The notes under the pieces were generated by a model. It was not told the origin of the DNA and made no database searches. It saw only the letters and a list, made by a program, of their open reading frames with translations. From CAZONU01 sp965370045 (GTDB taxonomy: Bacteria; Planctomycetota; SZUA-567; JAKLDR01), in contig CBDUSI010000031.1 of NCBI GenBank assembly GCA_965370045.1, forward strand, positions 1 through 39,750: a stretch of 39,750 bases of DNA. The letters run 5' to 3'. Shown piece after piece: positions 29,170 to 37,925 of the stretch. Each line of letters starts with the position of its first letter. The first letter of the stretch is position 1. Both the position numbers and the translations under genes were made by a program.

Positions 29170-30420
29170 TCAGGCGGTGGGGATTCTCAGGTTGAAGCGG
29201 GTGCCCTTGCCGGGAGCGCTCTCGGCCCAGAGCTGCCCGCCGCAGGCCTCCAGGATTTCCTTGGCCACGAACAGCCCGTCGCGAATGCCCCCGGTGTAGT
29301 CCTCGCGCACCGGTGGCTGGCCCTCAGTGGAGAAGAGCGCCTCCAGCTCCTCGCGGCTCATGCCGCAGCCGGTGTCGGTGACGGTCATCTCCACCTCGCC
29401 CTCGCCTTGGGCGGCCTTCACCGTGACTTTGTCGCCGGCGGCGGTCATCGCCAGGCAGACCTCCAGGAGGTCCCGCACCGCCAGGGCCACGCGCTCGCGG
29501 TCGGCGTTGATCTCGACGGCCTCATCGGGAAGCTCGGCGACCATTTCCACCCCGGCGGCCGCGAACAGCGCCTTGAAGCGGTCCAGCACCCCGCGGATCG
29601 CGGCGACGCAGTCGAAGGTCTGGTTATCGAGCGCGGCCTTGAGCCCGCCGTGCTGGATGAGCACCAGCTGCTGGGCCAGGCGAATGCGCCGGGCGGCCTG
29701 GAGGAGCCGCACGGCCACGCTGGAGAGCTGCGCGGCGCGGCTGGCCTCGTGGGGGCTCGCGGCCCGCGCGGCCTCGGCCAGGGAGGCCAGGTGGTCGCTG
29801 GAGCGCTCCAGGACCGGGGCCACCGACTCGGCGCACTGGCGGACCAGATTGTGGTCGTCAGTGCAGGCCTCGTCCTTCGCCTCTTCCTTGGACTCGACCT
29901 TGTCCAGCACGGCCAGGAGCGCGCGGCTCTCACCCTTGCCGCCGATGGGCGAGGCCGTGCAGCGCACTTTGCGCCCCCCCGCGGTCTCGGCCTCGAAAGC
30001 GCCGACGTTGCCCTCGGCCAGACGGCGGCCGAGCTCGCCGCCGGGCTTGTCGGCGAGCTGCGCGCCGACCAGATCCAGCTCGTCGAGGCCCAGGACCTCG
30101 GCGGCGCGGGCGTTGCTTGCCAGCAGGATGCCCCCTTCGCCGACCAGCACCGCCGCGACCGGCAGGGCCTCGAGCAGCGCGCCGGTGCGGAACTTCTCGC
30201 CGACCACCTTGTCCTCAGTCTTGCGGTGCTCGGCCTTCAGGTACACCAGGTAGGCGACGATCATGACCGCCAGCAGGGAGCTGAGCTGCCACATGTCGGG
30301 CAGCCCCTTCTGCTTCTTGCTGATCATGTCGATGAAGAGGTAAACCCCCAGCGCCAGCAGGGACAACTCCAGCCCGAAAAAGACGGCCAGCAGCAAGCGG
30401 TTCTTCGGTTTCTTGGCCAT
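29170..30420 (-). CDS. Membrane sensor histidine kinase-like protein, degenerate
   Basis: A 416-residue protein. Two N-terminal spans (about 8-30 and 45-62) precede a PAS-like region (about 75-180: EALPVAAVLVGEGGILLASN) and a GHKL ATPase fold at the C-terminus (DTGCGMS G1 box, ...GGQLWAESAPGKGTRFNLRIP). Key kinase features are weakened: the N-box reads ALAVRDLLEVCLAMT without the second Asn, the G2 box reads GIRDGLFVAKE where GLGL is expected, and the helical dimerisation region has no clear His-box. It may therefore sense or sequester ATP without phosphotransfer. Its ATG is 2 bp after the FapA-like gene's stop, so they are coupled. No response regulator is near. Confidence 0.85.
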   Translation of the reverse strand: MAKKPKNRLLLAVFFGLELSLLALGVYLFIDMISKKQKGLPDMWQLSSLLAVMIVAYLVYLKAEHRKTEDKVVGEKFRTGALLEALPVAAVLVGEGGILLASNARAAEVLGLDELDLVGAQLADKPGGELGRRLAEGNVGAFEAETAGGRKVRCTASPIGGKGESRALLAVLDKVESKEEAKDEACTDDHNLVRQCAESVAPVLERSSDHLASLAEAARAASPHEASRAAQLSSVAVRLLQAARRIRLAQQLVLIQHGGLKAALDNQTFDCVAAIRGVLDRFKALFAAAGVEMVAELPDEAVEINADRERVALAVRDLLEVCLAMTAAGDKVTVKAAQGEGEVEMTVTDTGCGMSREELEALFSTEGQPPVREDYTGGIRDGLFVAKEILEACGGQLWAESAPGKGTRFNLRIPTA

Positions 30421-30422
30421 GG

Positions 30423-32054
30423 CTAGTTGCCTCCCGGCTTGTCTCCTTCCTCGGCGCGGGCCACGATGCCCTCCTTGCGGTCGCGGAAGACCACCACCCT
30501 GCGCAGATGCTCTTCTATGTCCTTGATGGCGTCGGCGATCTCCACGCGCACCGGAGGGTGAAGTTCCTCGCGGACGCGGATGGTGGCCTCCAGCACGTCG
30601 CTCAAGACCTGGCTAAGGCGTTCGCGGCGGCGCAGCAGCGACTCCAGCTCCTGCTGGCTCTTGACCTCCTTGCGGAGAATGCCCAGGTAGATGTCCTGCT
30701 TGGCCGGCGGCAGGCGCTTGAGGTCCACGTTGGCCTTGGTCAGCTTGCCCTTCAACGCTGATATCTTCCTGAGGTTGTCCTCGTGGACGCCGATGATCTC
30801 CTTGAGGCGCTCCAGGCGCTTGCTGGTCAGGAAGTCGCGGCCTACTGCAGTCACCGTGTAGGTGCCGAAATCGCTGCCCAGCGAGCGGGTCTCGATGCCC
30901 CGCAGGGCGCTGATCTGCCCGCCGACGATGGCGCCGCGCTCGGCGGTGACCAACACCCGGGAGTTGGAGGTCACCTCGCTGTAGGTGATGGTGTTGGTGA
31001 CGATGATGTCGCCGAGGGCCTCGACCTCCGCGTCGGCGACGTGCCGGGCGGCCACCCGCCCGTCGGCGTAGATCTTGCCCACCTTCTTGCCGATCACCCC
31101 CCCGCCGATGAAGACGTCCCCGGCGGAGTGCACCTCGCTGCGCTCGCAGTTGCCGGCGATGATAACCTCGTCGGCGTCGACCCTCTGGCCCGAGAGGTTG
31201 CCGAGAATCACCACCAGCCCGCGGAAATTGATCTCCGGAGAGTCCGGCCCGTAGTCCCGCTCGGCCAGGAAGAGGGGCAGAACCTCCAGGCGCCGGGCGT
31301 CCAGAACCAGCTGCCCGGGGCTGACCGTGCGGATCTCGCCCGAGTCCCCGCCGGACGGGCGCAAGCCCGCGCCCAGCTCGACGCTGAGCCGCGCCGGGCT
31401 CTTGGCCGGAATGCTCTTGCCGCGGACGTTGATCCCCGTCTCTCCGGGCACCGGCGGCCGGTAGCGGCCGATGGCCTCGCCTTCCTTGAGGTCCTTGATG
31501 AACTCGGGCACGTGCTTCTTGAGCCACTTGGAGTCCAGGCGCAGCTCGCTCTTGGCGATGTGCGGCACGTCCAGCTCGAGCTGGGCGCGCTGGGGCTCGC
31601 CGGGCGGCCGCCCCTCGGCCACCACCGCCGAGTAAACGATGTCGCCGGAGGCCTGCATATCGGCCACCGCGGCGCGCACCCGGGAACTCTCCAGCCCGGT
31701 GGTCACCCGGTGGGCGTCGAGCTCCCTGAAGCAGTCCTCCGCGCTGAGCTGCCGGCCGCCCTTGCGCGCGGGGAACACCGACAGGTAGCAGCGCAACGCG
31801 CCGCCGGTCAGCTCCACCTGGCAGAAGGCATCGTTCTCCTTGGCCAGCTTGGAGGAACCTTTGAAATAGGCGCGGAGCTCCTCGGCGACCTTGCGCATCT
31901 CGGCGCACAACTTGGGGTCGGTGCCCCCGGCCCCGGCGACACGCTCCAGCTCCGCGGCCAGCCCGCCCGGGGCGCTGGGCTCTTTGCCGGTAGCGCCACG
32001 CAGCCCGTGCGCGGCCCTCTCCACGAGCTTGCCCAGAGCTTCCGGGGGTCTCAC
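30423..32054 (-). CDS. FapA-like DUF342 protein
   Basis: A 543-residue protein of the FapA/DUF342 family. These contain a polymer-forming beta-helix and are found in flagellar, sporulation and morphology loci. Recognisable parts: N-terminal helix (1-70); DUF342 core with IGRYRPPVPGETGINVRGK, then SPEINFRGLVVILGNLSGQR, the repeated G-D-V(x)I turns HSAGDVFIGGGVIGKKVGKI and ALGDIIVTNTITYSEVTSNS; and a C-terminal coiled coil (about 410-500). I chose the GTG at 32054 because AAGGGGAAC lies before it; an in-frame TTG at 32090 is weaker. It heads the operon with the degenerate sensor kinase. Confidence 0.86.
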   Translation of the reverse strand: MRPPEALGKLVERAAHGLRGATGKEPSAPGGLAAELERVAGAGGTDPKLCAEMRKVAEELRAYFKGSSKLAKENDAFCQVELTGGALRCYLSVFPARKGGRQLSAEDCFRELDAHRVTTGLESSRVRAAVADMQASGDIVYSAVVAEGRPPGEPQRAQLELDVPHIAKSELRLDSKWLKKHVPEFIKDLKEGEAIGRYRPPVPGETGINVRGKSIPAKSPARLSVELGAGLRPSGGDSGEIRTVSPGQLVLDARRLEVLPLFLAERDYGPDSPEINFRGLVVILGNLSGQRVDADEVIIAGNCERSEVHSAGDVFIGGGVIGKKVGKIYADGRVAARHVADAEVEALGDIIVTNTITYSEVTSNSRVLVTAERGAIVGGQISALRGIETRSLGSDFGTYTVTAVGRDFLTSKRLERLKEIIGVHEDNLRKISALKGKLTKANVDLKRLPPAKQDIYLGILRKEVKSQQELESLLRRRERLSQVLSDVLEATIRVREELHPPVRVEIADAIKDIEEHLRRVVVFRDRKEGIVARAEEGDKPGGN

Positions 32055-32183
32055 TCTTGTTCCCCTTCCCCTCACGGCGGTTGGCCCCACCGGATAACCC
32101 CGCCATTTTCGCCGGGCGGGCCGGGGAGGTCAAGAGCGGAACCGAAACGGCGTTTCGCCCCCCCCCTCCCTCCGGAAGCCACC

Positions 32184-32219
32184 AAAAGCGCGGGCGGCGG
32201 CCCGGGGGCCGCCGCCCGC
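32184..32219 (-). terminator. Rho-independent terminator of the prepilin gene
   Basis: On the minus strand GCGGGCGGCGGCC pairs with GGCCGCCGCCCGC (13 bp, tetraloop CCCG; 32190-32219) and then GCTTTT follows. It lies 38 bp past the prepilin stop and shields the FapA-like operon. A very stable stem with a short T-tract. Confidence 0.85.
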
Positions 32220-32257
32220 TTCCCTCTGGTGGGGTCAGTTTATGGGCTCAGAGCTCC

Positions 32258-32797
32258 TTACTCAGCGATGATGTAGCCGGCCGCCACGGTGTCTTGCGGA
32301 TAGTTCGCCACGATGGCGCCGGCCGGTCCCTGGTCTGTGCCGAACACCGTGCCTTGGGTATTGATGATGAAGGTGCGGTAGCCGGTGCGCCTGTAGGTCG
32401 AGGGAATGCCGCAGAGGGCGAAGTCGTCGGCCCAGTTGATGAGCACCCCGCCGATCTGGGCCATATCCCCGAAGATGTAACCGTGCTTTGGTGTGCCCCC
32501 GACAATGGCGGCGGCGAAGGCCGGGTCGATCAGGTCAATGGGATTGCCGGCGCCGCTGTCGTCCAGCTGGGTGTTGAGCAGGGTGAAGGGAGTGGCGTAT
32601 TGCAGCACCTGGTCGCCGTCCCAGTCGTTGCGATGGAACATGGTCTGGGCCTCGGCGTAGGCCCGGCAGGAGCCGACCGAGTTGGTCTCCAGAGTGGTGC
32701 GCCGCGCGGCCAGCAGGCTGGGAATGGCAATCGCGGCAACGATGGCGATGATGGCCACGACGATCATCATCTCAATCAGTGTAAATCCCTTTTTCAT
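32258..32797 (-). CDS. Type IV prepilin
   Basis: A 179-residue prepilin. The ATG at 32797 follows GGAGGAG and gives the class III leader MKKG-FTLIEMMIVVAIIAI; cleavage by prepilin peptidase after Gly4 leaves Phe1 and Glu5. A hydrophobic N-terminal helix follows, then a globular domain with two or three Cys (SVGSCRAYAEAQ near residue 40, FALCGIPSTYRRTGY near 130). The mature size is that of a small major pilin or a type II secretion pseudopilin, and the RRTGYRTF stretch resembles PVC-group pseudopilins. Assembly genes are elsewhere. A sigma-54-type promoter lies about 100 bp upstream and a stable terminator downstream. Confidence 0.92.
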   Translation of the reverse strand: MKKGFTLIEMMIVVAIIAIVAAIAIPSLLAARRTTLETNSVGSCRAYAEAQTMFHRNDWDGDQVLQYATPFTLLNTQLDDSGAGNPIDLIDPAFAAAIVGGTPKHGYIFGDMAQIGGVLINWADDFALCGIPSTYRRTGYRTFIINTQGTVFGTDQGPAGAIVANYPQDTVAAGYIIAE

Positions 32798-32898
32798 CTC
32801 TCTCCTCCTTCGTAAGTGAAAAGCCCGTAAGAAACTCGCGGAAGCTCTGAGGTCCGTGGAATCTGCCCCCCACCTCCTTTCCTCGTACTTCGCTGATA

Positions 32899-32914
32899 AG
32901 CAAGCCGTGGGCCA
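32899..32914 (-). promoter_or_regulatory. Sigma-54-type promoter of the prepilin gene
   Basis: Minus-strand TGGCCCACGGCTTGCT matches TGGCAC-N5-TTGCW with one change (A to C). Transcription near 32888 gives a leader of about 90 nt. Sigma-54/PilR control of pilin genes is established in Pseudomonas, Geobacter and Myxococcus, so the position is as expected. Confidence 0.82.
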
Positions 32915-33028
32915 CATTGTGCATTCATGGAGAATACGCGGCGCTTTGCCGTAACAGTGTGAGCATAAAGATGTTACGAACAGAGGCGTACGCCGGAATG
33001 ATATTATCGGACTACCGCCTTACCACTT

Positions 33029-33060
33029 AGTGACAGCCCGCAGTGACAACCAGCGTCACC
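33029..33060 (-). promoter_or_regulatory. Candidate activator-binding cluster upstream of the prepilin gene
   Basis: Minus-strand GGTGACGCTGGTTGTCACT (33060-33042) is identical to 10386-10404, and a third half-site TGTCACT follows at 33035-33029. It lies 127 bp upstream of the -24 box. The rest of this 343-bp gene-free gap holds only the sigma-54 promoter and the prepilin leader. Confidence 0.72.
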
Positions 33061-33140
33061 CCGTTGCCCAGAGGAGTCATATTCTGCCCGGATTTGACCG
33101 TCCGTTCCTATGTCCCTGGTAGCTCGGAGCTTCGCGCGGA

Positions 33141-33902
33141 TCACAGCCTCTCGGCACTGACCGTGATAATCGTGGCGCTCTTCTTGCCGGAGGCGTTATA
33201 TCCGAAGAGGCCCGCGGCGACGGAGTCATCCTTCGCGGAGGAGGACGAGCCCAGCACCAGCTTGCGGCCGGGATCGAGGACCACCCGGGTGCGCATGGCG
33301 GTTACTGAGAGCGTCCGCCCGGCGCGCGCGCCGCTCAGCACCCTGAAGCTGGGGGCCAGCTCCAGCTCGATCTTGCCGCTGGCCAGGATGCGCGGCTTGA
33401 CCAGCAGGCTGGTTCCCACCCGCACGCGGCGCAGCACCACGACCTCGCCGGAGGCCGTCACCACGCGCAGCACAGGCACCACCACGCTGCGGCCCACCCA
33501 CAGGTAACCCTCCGCCCCGGAGAGCACCCGGATATCCCCGCGGGTGCGGCTGGCGCTGCGCGCCTTGCGGGCGTAAGCGTTCAACTGCGCCTCGAACCTG
33601 GGTCCCGCGACCGCCACGCGCACGCCGCCTGAGGCCAGGCGGTTGCCTCCCTGGACGCTGAGCCGCCCGGAGGTGTAGCGCCACAGGGCGCCCAACCCGG
33701 CCGCCTGCTTCTCCGATACCTGCAAGCGCTCGACGGTCACGAAGACGTTGTTGCCCTTGCCGGTCCGTCCGGTGCGCTTGGCCTCTTCCATCATGCGCTT
33801 GGTCTCGGCGATGGGGTCGTCCTTCTCGGGCAACGGCTCGCAGCCGACCAGCGCCAGCAGCGCGGCAGCGGCGAGAAGACGGACGGAAAAGAATCTGGGC
33901 AT
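33141..33902 (-). CDS. Lipoprotein with a secretin-like C-terminal region
   Basis: A 253-residue lipoprotein. The ATG at 33902 follows GGAGG and opens the signal sequence MPRFFSVRLLAAAALLALVG with lipobox Cys21. After a charged linker come beta-rich residues; the second half (GDIRVLSGAEGYLWVGR, RVRVGTSLLVKPRI, SGKIELELAPSFRV, TRVVLDPGRKLVLG) resembles the secretin domain repeats of type II/III/IV systems, though it is too short for a complete secretin. A pilotin-like or mini-secretin role beside the prepilin gene is possible. It stands upstream of the prepilin on the same strand, separated by the sigma-54 control region. Function not assigned. Confidence 0.72.
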   Translation of the reverse strand: MPRFFSVRLLAAAALLALVGCEPLPEKDDPIAETKRMMEEAKRTGRTGKGNNVFVTVERLQVSEKQAAGLGALWRYTSGRLSVQGGNRLASGGVRVAVAGPRFEAQLNAYARKARSASRTRGDIRVLSGAEGYLWVGRSVVVPVLRVVTASGEVVVLRRVRVGTSLLVKPRILASGKIELELAPSFRVLSGARAGRTLSVTAMRTRVVLDPGRKLVLGSSSSAKDDSVAAGLFGYNASGKKSATIITVSAERL

Positions 33903-33942
33903 GACCGAAACCTCCGAAATCAGTAGTCGGACACGGCGCATC

Positions 33943-35199
33943 CTACTCAGTCTTGACGGCGCCGCCAAGCCCCATATTAGCGCCGGCCAGGTGACCGGTG
34001 GCGAAGGCCATCAGCAAGTTATGGCCGCCGCAGTGCCCCGCGGGAGCCAGCACCTCCCCGGCGAAGTGGAGCCCGGGGAGGAGCCGGCTTTCCATGCTTC
34101 GCGGCTCGATGCTCTTGGTACCCACGCCGCCCACGGTGATCATGGCGTCCTCGCGCCCAGGGAGCTCCTTTACGACAAAGGCCAGCGCCTTCGCCGCCCC
34201 GGCCAGCTTGCCGAACTCCTTGTGCGAAATCGAACCCATCCGGCGCCGGGGGTTGACTCCCGCGCGCTCGGCCAGCTCGGCCAGAAGCCGCACGGGCAGC
34301 AGCTCCCCCAGCCCGGCGGTGCCCAGCGAGCGCTTGGTCTCCGCGCGCGCCCGGGCGACCAGCGCCTCGACCAGTTCCTCGCGAGACAGCCCGGGCACCA
34401 GGTCGGCCAGAACCTCCTCGCCGGCACCGCGGCCCGGCGCGCGGGCCAACTCCAGGCTGAGCGCCAGCGCCGCCGGGCCGGAAAGCCCTTTGTGCGTGAA
34501 GAGCAGCGCCCCGGCGCAGCCCGCGCGCCGCTTTTTCCCTGCATGATAGAGAAGCTCCGCGCGCTCCACCGAGGCGCCGGCCAGCCCCGGGAAGCAGGGC
34601 TCGGTGCCCAGCGCGCCGAGGGCCGGCTGGGGCGTTTCCAGTTCGTGGCCAAAACCCGCGGCCAGCTCGCAGCCGTCGCCGCTCGACCCCGTGCCCGGGT
34701 AAGTGACGCCCCCGGCGGCGACGGCCAGCCGGTCGCATCGAAACGCGCCGCGGGCGGTCTCCACTTCGAACCCCTCGGCGTCGGGCTTTTCAGCGGTGCG
34801 GGCGGCCGCGCGGGTGATCACCTCCACGCCGAGCTTCCCCGCCGCGTCCAGCAGAGCGCCGAGCAGGCGCTTCGCGCCGCCGGTCACGTAGACCCTGCCG
34901 GCGTCGCGCTCGGTGCGGACACCCAGGTCGGCGAGAAAGCCGGCCCAGTCGAAGGCTGCCAGCGCCTGACGTAGAAAACGCCCGCTGCGGCCGTAGGCCT
35001 CCAGCGCGTCGAGAGGCGGGCGCTGCGGGTCCCACATCTCCGCGCGCCCGCCGCCGGTCAAGAGCAGCTTCTTGCCAGGCCGGTCGTTCTTCTCGAGTAT
35101 GCAAACACGCGCGCCGCGCCGCACGGCGGCGATCGCCGCGGCCAGTCCCGCCGGCCCGGCGCCGATGGCCGCGCAGTCGTATCGGCGTTCCCCGCTCAC
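33943..35199 (-). CDS. HI0933-type FAD-dependent oxidoreductase
   Basis: A 418-residue flavoprotein of the HI0933/YhiN family. The Rossmann FAD site IGAGPAGLAAAIAAVRRGAR with later ILEKNDRPGKKLLLTGGGR fixes the family, as do GGVTYPGTGSSGDGCELA in the middle and LHFAGEVLAPAGHCGGHNLL at the C-terminus. Family members are widespread and their substrate is unsettled. The start is GTG at 35199 with GGGGA before it. It stops 40 bp before the lipoprotein start on the same strand, possibly an operon; no functional tie is apparent. Confidence 0.92.
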   Translation of the reverse strand: MSGERRYDCAAIGAGPAGLAAAIAAVRRGARVCILEKNDRPGKKLLLTGGGRAEMWDPQRPPLDALEAYGRSGRFLRQALAAFDWAGFLADLGVRTERDAGRVYVTGGAKRLLGALLDAAGKLGVEVITRAAARTAEKPDAEGFEVETARGAFRCDRLAVAAGGVTYPGTGSSGDGCELAAGFGHELETPQPALGALGTEPCFPGLAGASVERAELLYHAGKKRRAGCAGALLFTHKGLSGPAALALSLELARAPGRGAGEEVLADLVPGLSREELVEALVARARAETKRSLGTAGLGELLPVRLLAELAERAGVNPRRRMGSISHKEFGKLAGAAKALAFVVKELPGREDAMITVGGVGTKSIEPRSMESRLLPGLHFAGEVLAPAGHCGGHNLLMAFATGHLAGANMGLGGAVKTE

Positions 35200-35284
35200 C
35201 AGTTCCCCATCGCTTCGACCACCCTCGGCGCCTCCCCTCGAACGATGTTAGGAGCCGCGGGCAGGGCGGTCAAGCCGCCTGCGC

Positions 35285-35313
35285 TTTACGCGCCCGGCGA
35301 CGCGGGCTAATAT
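35285..35313 (+). promoter_or_regulatory. Possible promoter of the sulfatase-like gene
   Basis: TTTACG (35285-35290), 17-bp spacer, TAATAT (35308-35313): four of six matches in each hexamer. An extended ribosome site AAGGGAGGT follows 7 nt before the ATG at 35339. Confidence 0.45.
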
Positions 35314-35338
35314 GGTCAACTGAAGGGAGGTAACGTAA

Positions 35339-36781
35339 ATGAAAGCCGTCATCGTGATGTACGACACGCTCAACCGCCACTTCCTGCCGAGCTACGGAAA
35401 CGACTGGGTCAAGGCCCCCAACTTCCAACGCCTGGCGGAGAAAAGCGTCACGTTCGAGAAGGCCTACTCCGGCAGCCTGCCGACTATTCCCACGCGGCGG
35501 GAGATGCACACCGGACGCCACAACTTCCTGCACCGCGCCTGGGGCCCGGTGGAGCCCTTCGACGACTCCATGCCCCAGATGCTCCTGGAGAACGGGGTCC
35601 ACACCCACCTGGCCTCCGACGGCTACCACTACTGGGAAGACGGCGGCGCCACCTACCACAACCGTTACGGCTCCTGGGAGTTCTTCCGCGGGCAGGAGGG
35701 CGACCTCTGGAAGGCGGACCTCAGCGTCGAGATCCCCGAGGGGTGCCGCCGCGAGCAGGACTGGATCAACCGCCAGTACATAAAGGAAGAGGGGGACTGG
35801 CCGCAGTCCGGGACCTTCTCCGCGGCCTGCAGGTTCTTGGAGACCAACGCCGGCGAGGACAAGTGGCTGCTGCACGCCGAGACCTTCGACCCCCACGAGC
35901 CCTACTACGCGCCCCAGAAGTACCGGGACCTCTACCCCCACGAGTGGGATGGCCCGCCCGACGACTGGCCGGGCTACGCGCCCCAGGACACCCCGGGGCT
36001 CATTGAGCACTACCGCTGCGAGTACGCCGCGCTGCTCAGCATGTGCGACGCCAGCCTGGGCCGGGTGCTGGACCTCTTCGACGAGCTGGATATCTGGAAA
36101 GACACCATGCTCATCGTCAACACCGACCACGGTTTCATGCTCGGCGAGCACGGCTGGACCGGCAAGGGGCGCATGCCCTGCTACGAGGAGGTCAGCCACA
36201 TACCGCTGTTCATCTGGGACCCCAGAAGTGGCCGCAAGGGCCAGCGCTGCCCCTGCCTGGTCCAGACGATTGACCTGGCCCCCACGCTGATGGAGTACTT
36301 CGGCGTTAATAGGCCCGCGGACATGCAGGGCCAGGTGCTGAAGGAGACCATCGCCGGTGACCAGCCGGTCCGCGAGGCGGGGCTCTTCGGCTGGCACGGC
36401 GGGCACGTCAACGTGACCGACGGGCGCTACGTCTACATGCGCGCGCCAGCGAAACCCGACGGCGGGCCGCTGTTCAACTATACGCTGTTCCCCACCACCA
36501 TGCGCGGTTACTACCCGCCGGAGACTCTCGCCGCCGCCGAGTTGGTCGGGCCCTTTTCGTTCACCAAGAACTGCAAGCTGGTCAAGCTGCCGTCCGACGG
36601 CAAGCAGATCGACGCCCACGGCCAGGGCACGCTGCTCTTTGACCTCGAAACCGACCCCAGGCAGGACCGGGCCATCAGCGACCCGGCGGTCGAGAAGAAG
36701 ATGATCGCCCACATGGTCCGGCTGATGAAGGAGAACGACGCCCCGCCGGAGCAGTTCGAAAGGCTGGGGCTGGAGGCCTAG
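35339..36781 (+). CDS. Sulfatase-family hydrolase with Thr at the nucleophile position
   Basis: A 480-residue cytoplasmic protein of the sulfatase branch of the alkaline phosphatase superfamily. Metal site residues are seen: Asp9 (MYDTLNRH), Asp263-His264 in NTDHGFMLGEHGWTGKG and the surrounding YEEVSHIPLF. The usual (C/S)-x-P-x-R sulfatase motif reads Thr49-Ile-Pro-Thr-Arg53 (PTIPTRREMHTGR). Since only Cys or Ser is turned into formylglycine, this enzyme probably is not a classical sulfatase; Thr nucleophiles occur in phosphotransfer members such as phosphoethanolamine transferases and alkaline phosphatases with Thr. No signal peptide. It has its own promoter and a strong ribosome site. Confidence 0.9.
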   Translation: MKAVIVMYDTLNRHFLPSYGNDWVKAPNFQRLAEKSVTFEKAYSGSLPTIPTRREMHTGRHNFLHRAWGPVEPFDDSMPQMLLENGVHTHLASDGYHYWEDGGATYHNRYGSWEFFRGQEGDLWKADLSVEIPEGCRREQDWINRQYIKEEGDWPQSGTFSAACRFLETNAGEDKWLLHAETFDPHEPYYAPQKYRDLYPHEWDGPPDDWPGYAPQDTPGLIEHYRCEYAALLSMCDASLGRVLDLFDELDIWKDTMLIVNTDHGFMLGEHGWTGKGRMPCYEEVSHIPLFIWDPRSGRKGQRCPCLVQTIDLAPTLMEYFGVNRPADMQGQVLKETIAGDQPVREAGLFGWHGGHVNVTDGRYVYMRAPAKPDGGPLFNYTLFPTTMRGYYPPETLAAAELVGPFSFTKNCKLVKLPSDGKQIDAHGQGTLLFDLETDPRQDRAISDPAVEKKMIAHMVRLMKENDAPPEQFERLGLEA

Positions 36782-36793
36782 CGCCGGAACGCT

Positions 36794-37924
36794 CTAAGTC
36801 TCGATAATCTCCACGTTGGCCCGGGGGACGGTGACGGTCTCGCCGCCGGCCAGGCGGGCCTTGAGCACCCGCACGCGGGTGCCCGACTCCATTTCCTGGA
36901 GTTCGGCGGGCAATTCCACGACCTCGCCGAGCTGTCCGAAGTAGGGCACGCGGATGACGCGAATGGGCGTGCCGGCGACGAGTTCGCCACGACTGGTCGT
37001 CAGGACGATGGTCTTCTCCATGTTCTCGTCGAACTTGATGGGCACGGCCACCTCGGGACGCAGCACCCCGGCTCGTATCTGGGTCGCGCCGCTCATCGAG
37101 CATTCCATGGCGGACAAACGCATGAAGAGCTCGAAGGTCCGCGCGGCCATGGGCATACACCCGAAGCCCTCGGTGAGGATCACCGTCAGGGGCACGTTCT
37201 CCTGCCCGGTGACCGCTACGCCCAGGCGCCGCCCGAGGTACTCGGTGAGCACCGCGTCGGCCAGCCCGCCGATCACCAGGCCCACCGCGCCGCGCTCGGC
37301 GGCGGCGCGCAACGCCTCGATGGACGTGCCCGAGCCGCCGACCAGCACCTTGCCGCGGCAGTCGGCGGGGACGTCGCCGGGCCGAAGCTCCTCGTCGGGC
37401 CGCTTGGCCACCACCGCGATGCGCCCGGTGCGCTCTGGCCCCACCCCGAAGATGCCCTGGACCAGCGCGCCGGTGGCCTGGACCACCACGCCCTCTTCGG
37501 GGAGGATCTCCTTGACCCGGCCGCTGATGTAGGCGTTGACCTCCACGGGGATCGGCGGCTTGCGCACCCCCAGGTGCCCGGTCACCGGGCTGAAGAAGTC
37601 CACCTTGCCCGAGCAGGTCGCGATGGCCTCGCTCTTGAACAGGCCGAAGAAGAAGCGCGCCTCGGCCAGGAGCTGCCCCTCCTCGATGGCGTCGCCCTCG
37701 GCCACCAGCAGCTTGGCGGCGACCTCCCCGGCCTCCAGGCCCAGGGCCTCGGCCAGGCGGGCGGTCTCCACGTCGCCGGGAAGCTCCGCGCGGGCCACCG
37801 GGTCGGCGGGCCCCACCTCCTGGCCGACCGCCACCAGCACCTGGCCCTTGATGGGCAGCCGCCTGGTCTTCTCGATGACCGTGCGCGCGCTGACCGTCAG
37901 GCCGGGAGTGTAGGCGGTGCCCAT
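36794..37924 (-). CDS. Conserved protein with barrel-sandwich and KOW-like segments, partner of the GlmL-like gene
   Basis: A 376-residue protein that I do not recognise by name. Residues 25-150 hold short repeats resembling barrel-sandwich/lipoyl-like strands (GQVLVAVGQEVGPADPVARA; LLVAEGDAIEEGQLLAEA; GKVDFFSPVTGHLGVRKPP). A middle alpha/beta part follows (GTSIEALRAAAERGAVGLVI, then LTVILTEGFGCMPMAARTFE). The C-terminus has a KOW-like strand pair (GTRVRVLKARLAGGETVTVP). No lipoylable Lys motif is clear. The ATG lies one base after the stop of the GlmL-like gene, so expression is coupled and both probably work on one process. An enzyme reactivation or assembly role is inference only. Confidence 0.75.
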   Translation of the reverse strand: MGTAYTPGLTVSARTVIEKTRRLPIKGQVLVAVGQEVGPADPVARAELPGDVETARLAEALGLEAGEVAAKLLVAEGDAIEEGQLLAEARFFFGLFKSEAIATCSGKVDFFSPVTGHLGVRKPPIPVEVNAYISGRVKEILPEEGVVVQATGALVQGIFGVGPERTGRIAVVAKRPDEELRPGDVPADCRGKVLVGGSGTSIEALRAAAERGAVGLVIGGLADAVLTEYLGRRLGVAVTGQENVPLTVILTEGFGCMPMAARTFELFMRLSAMECSMSGATQIRAGVLRPEVAVPIKFDENMEKTIVLTTSRGELVAGTPIRVIRVPYFGQLGEVVELPAELQEMESGTRVRVLKARLAGGETVTVPRANVEIIET

Positions 37925-37925
37925 C

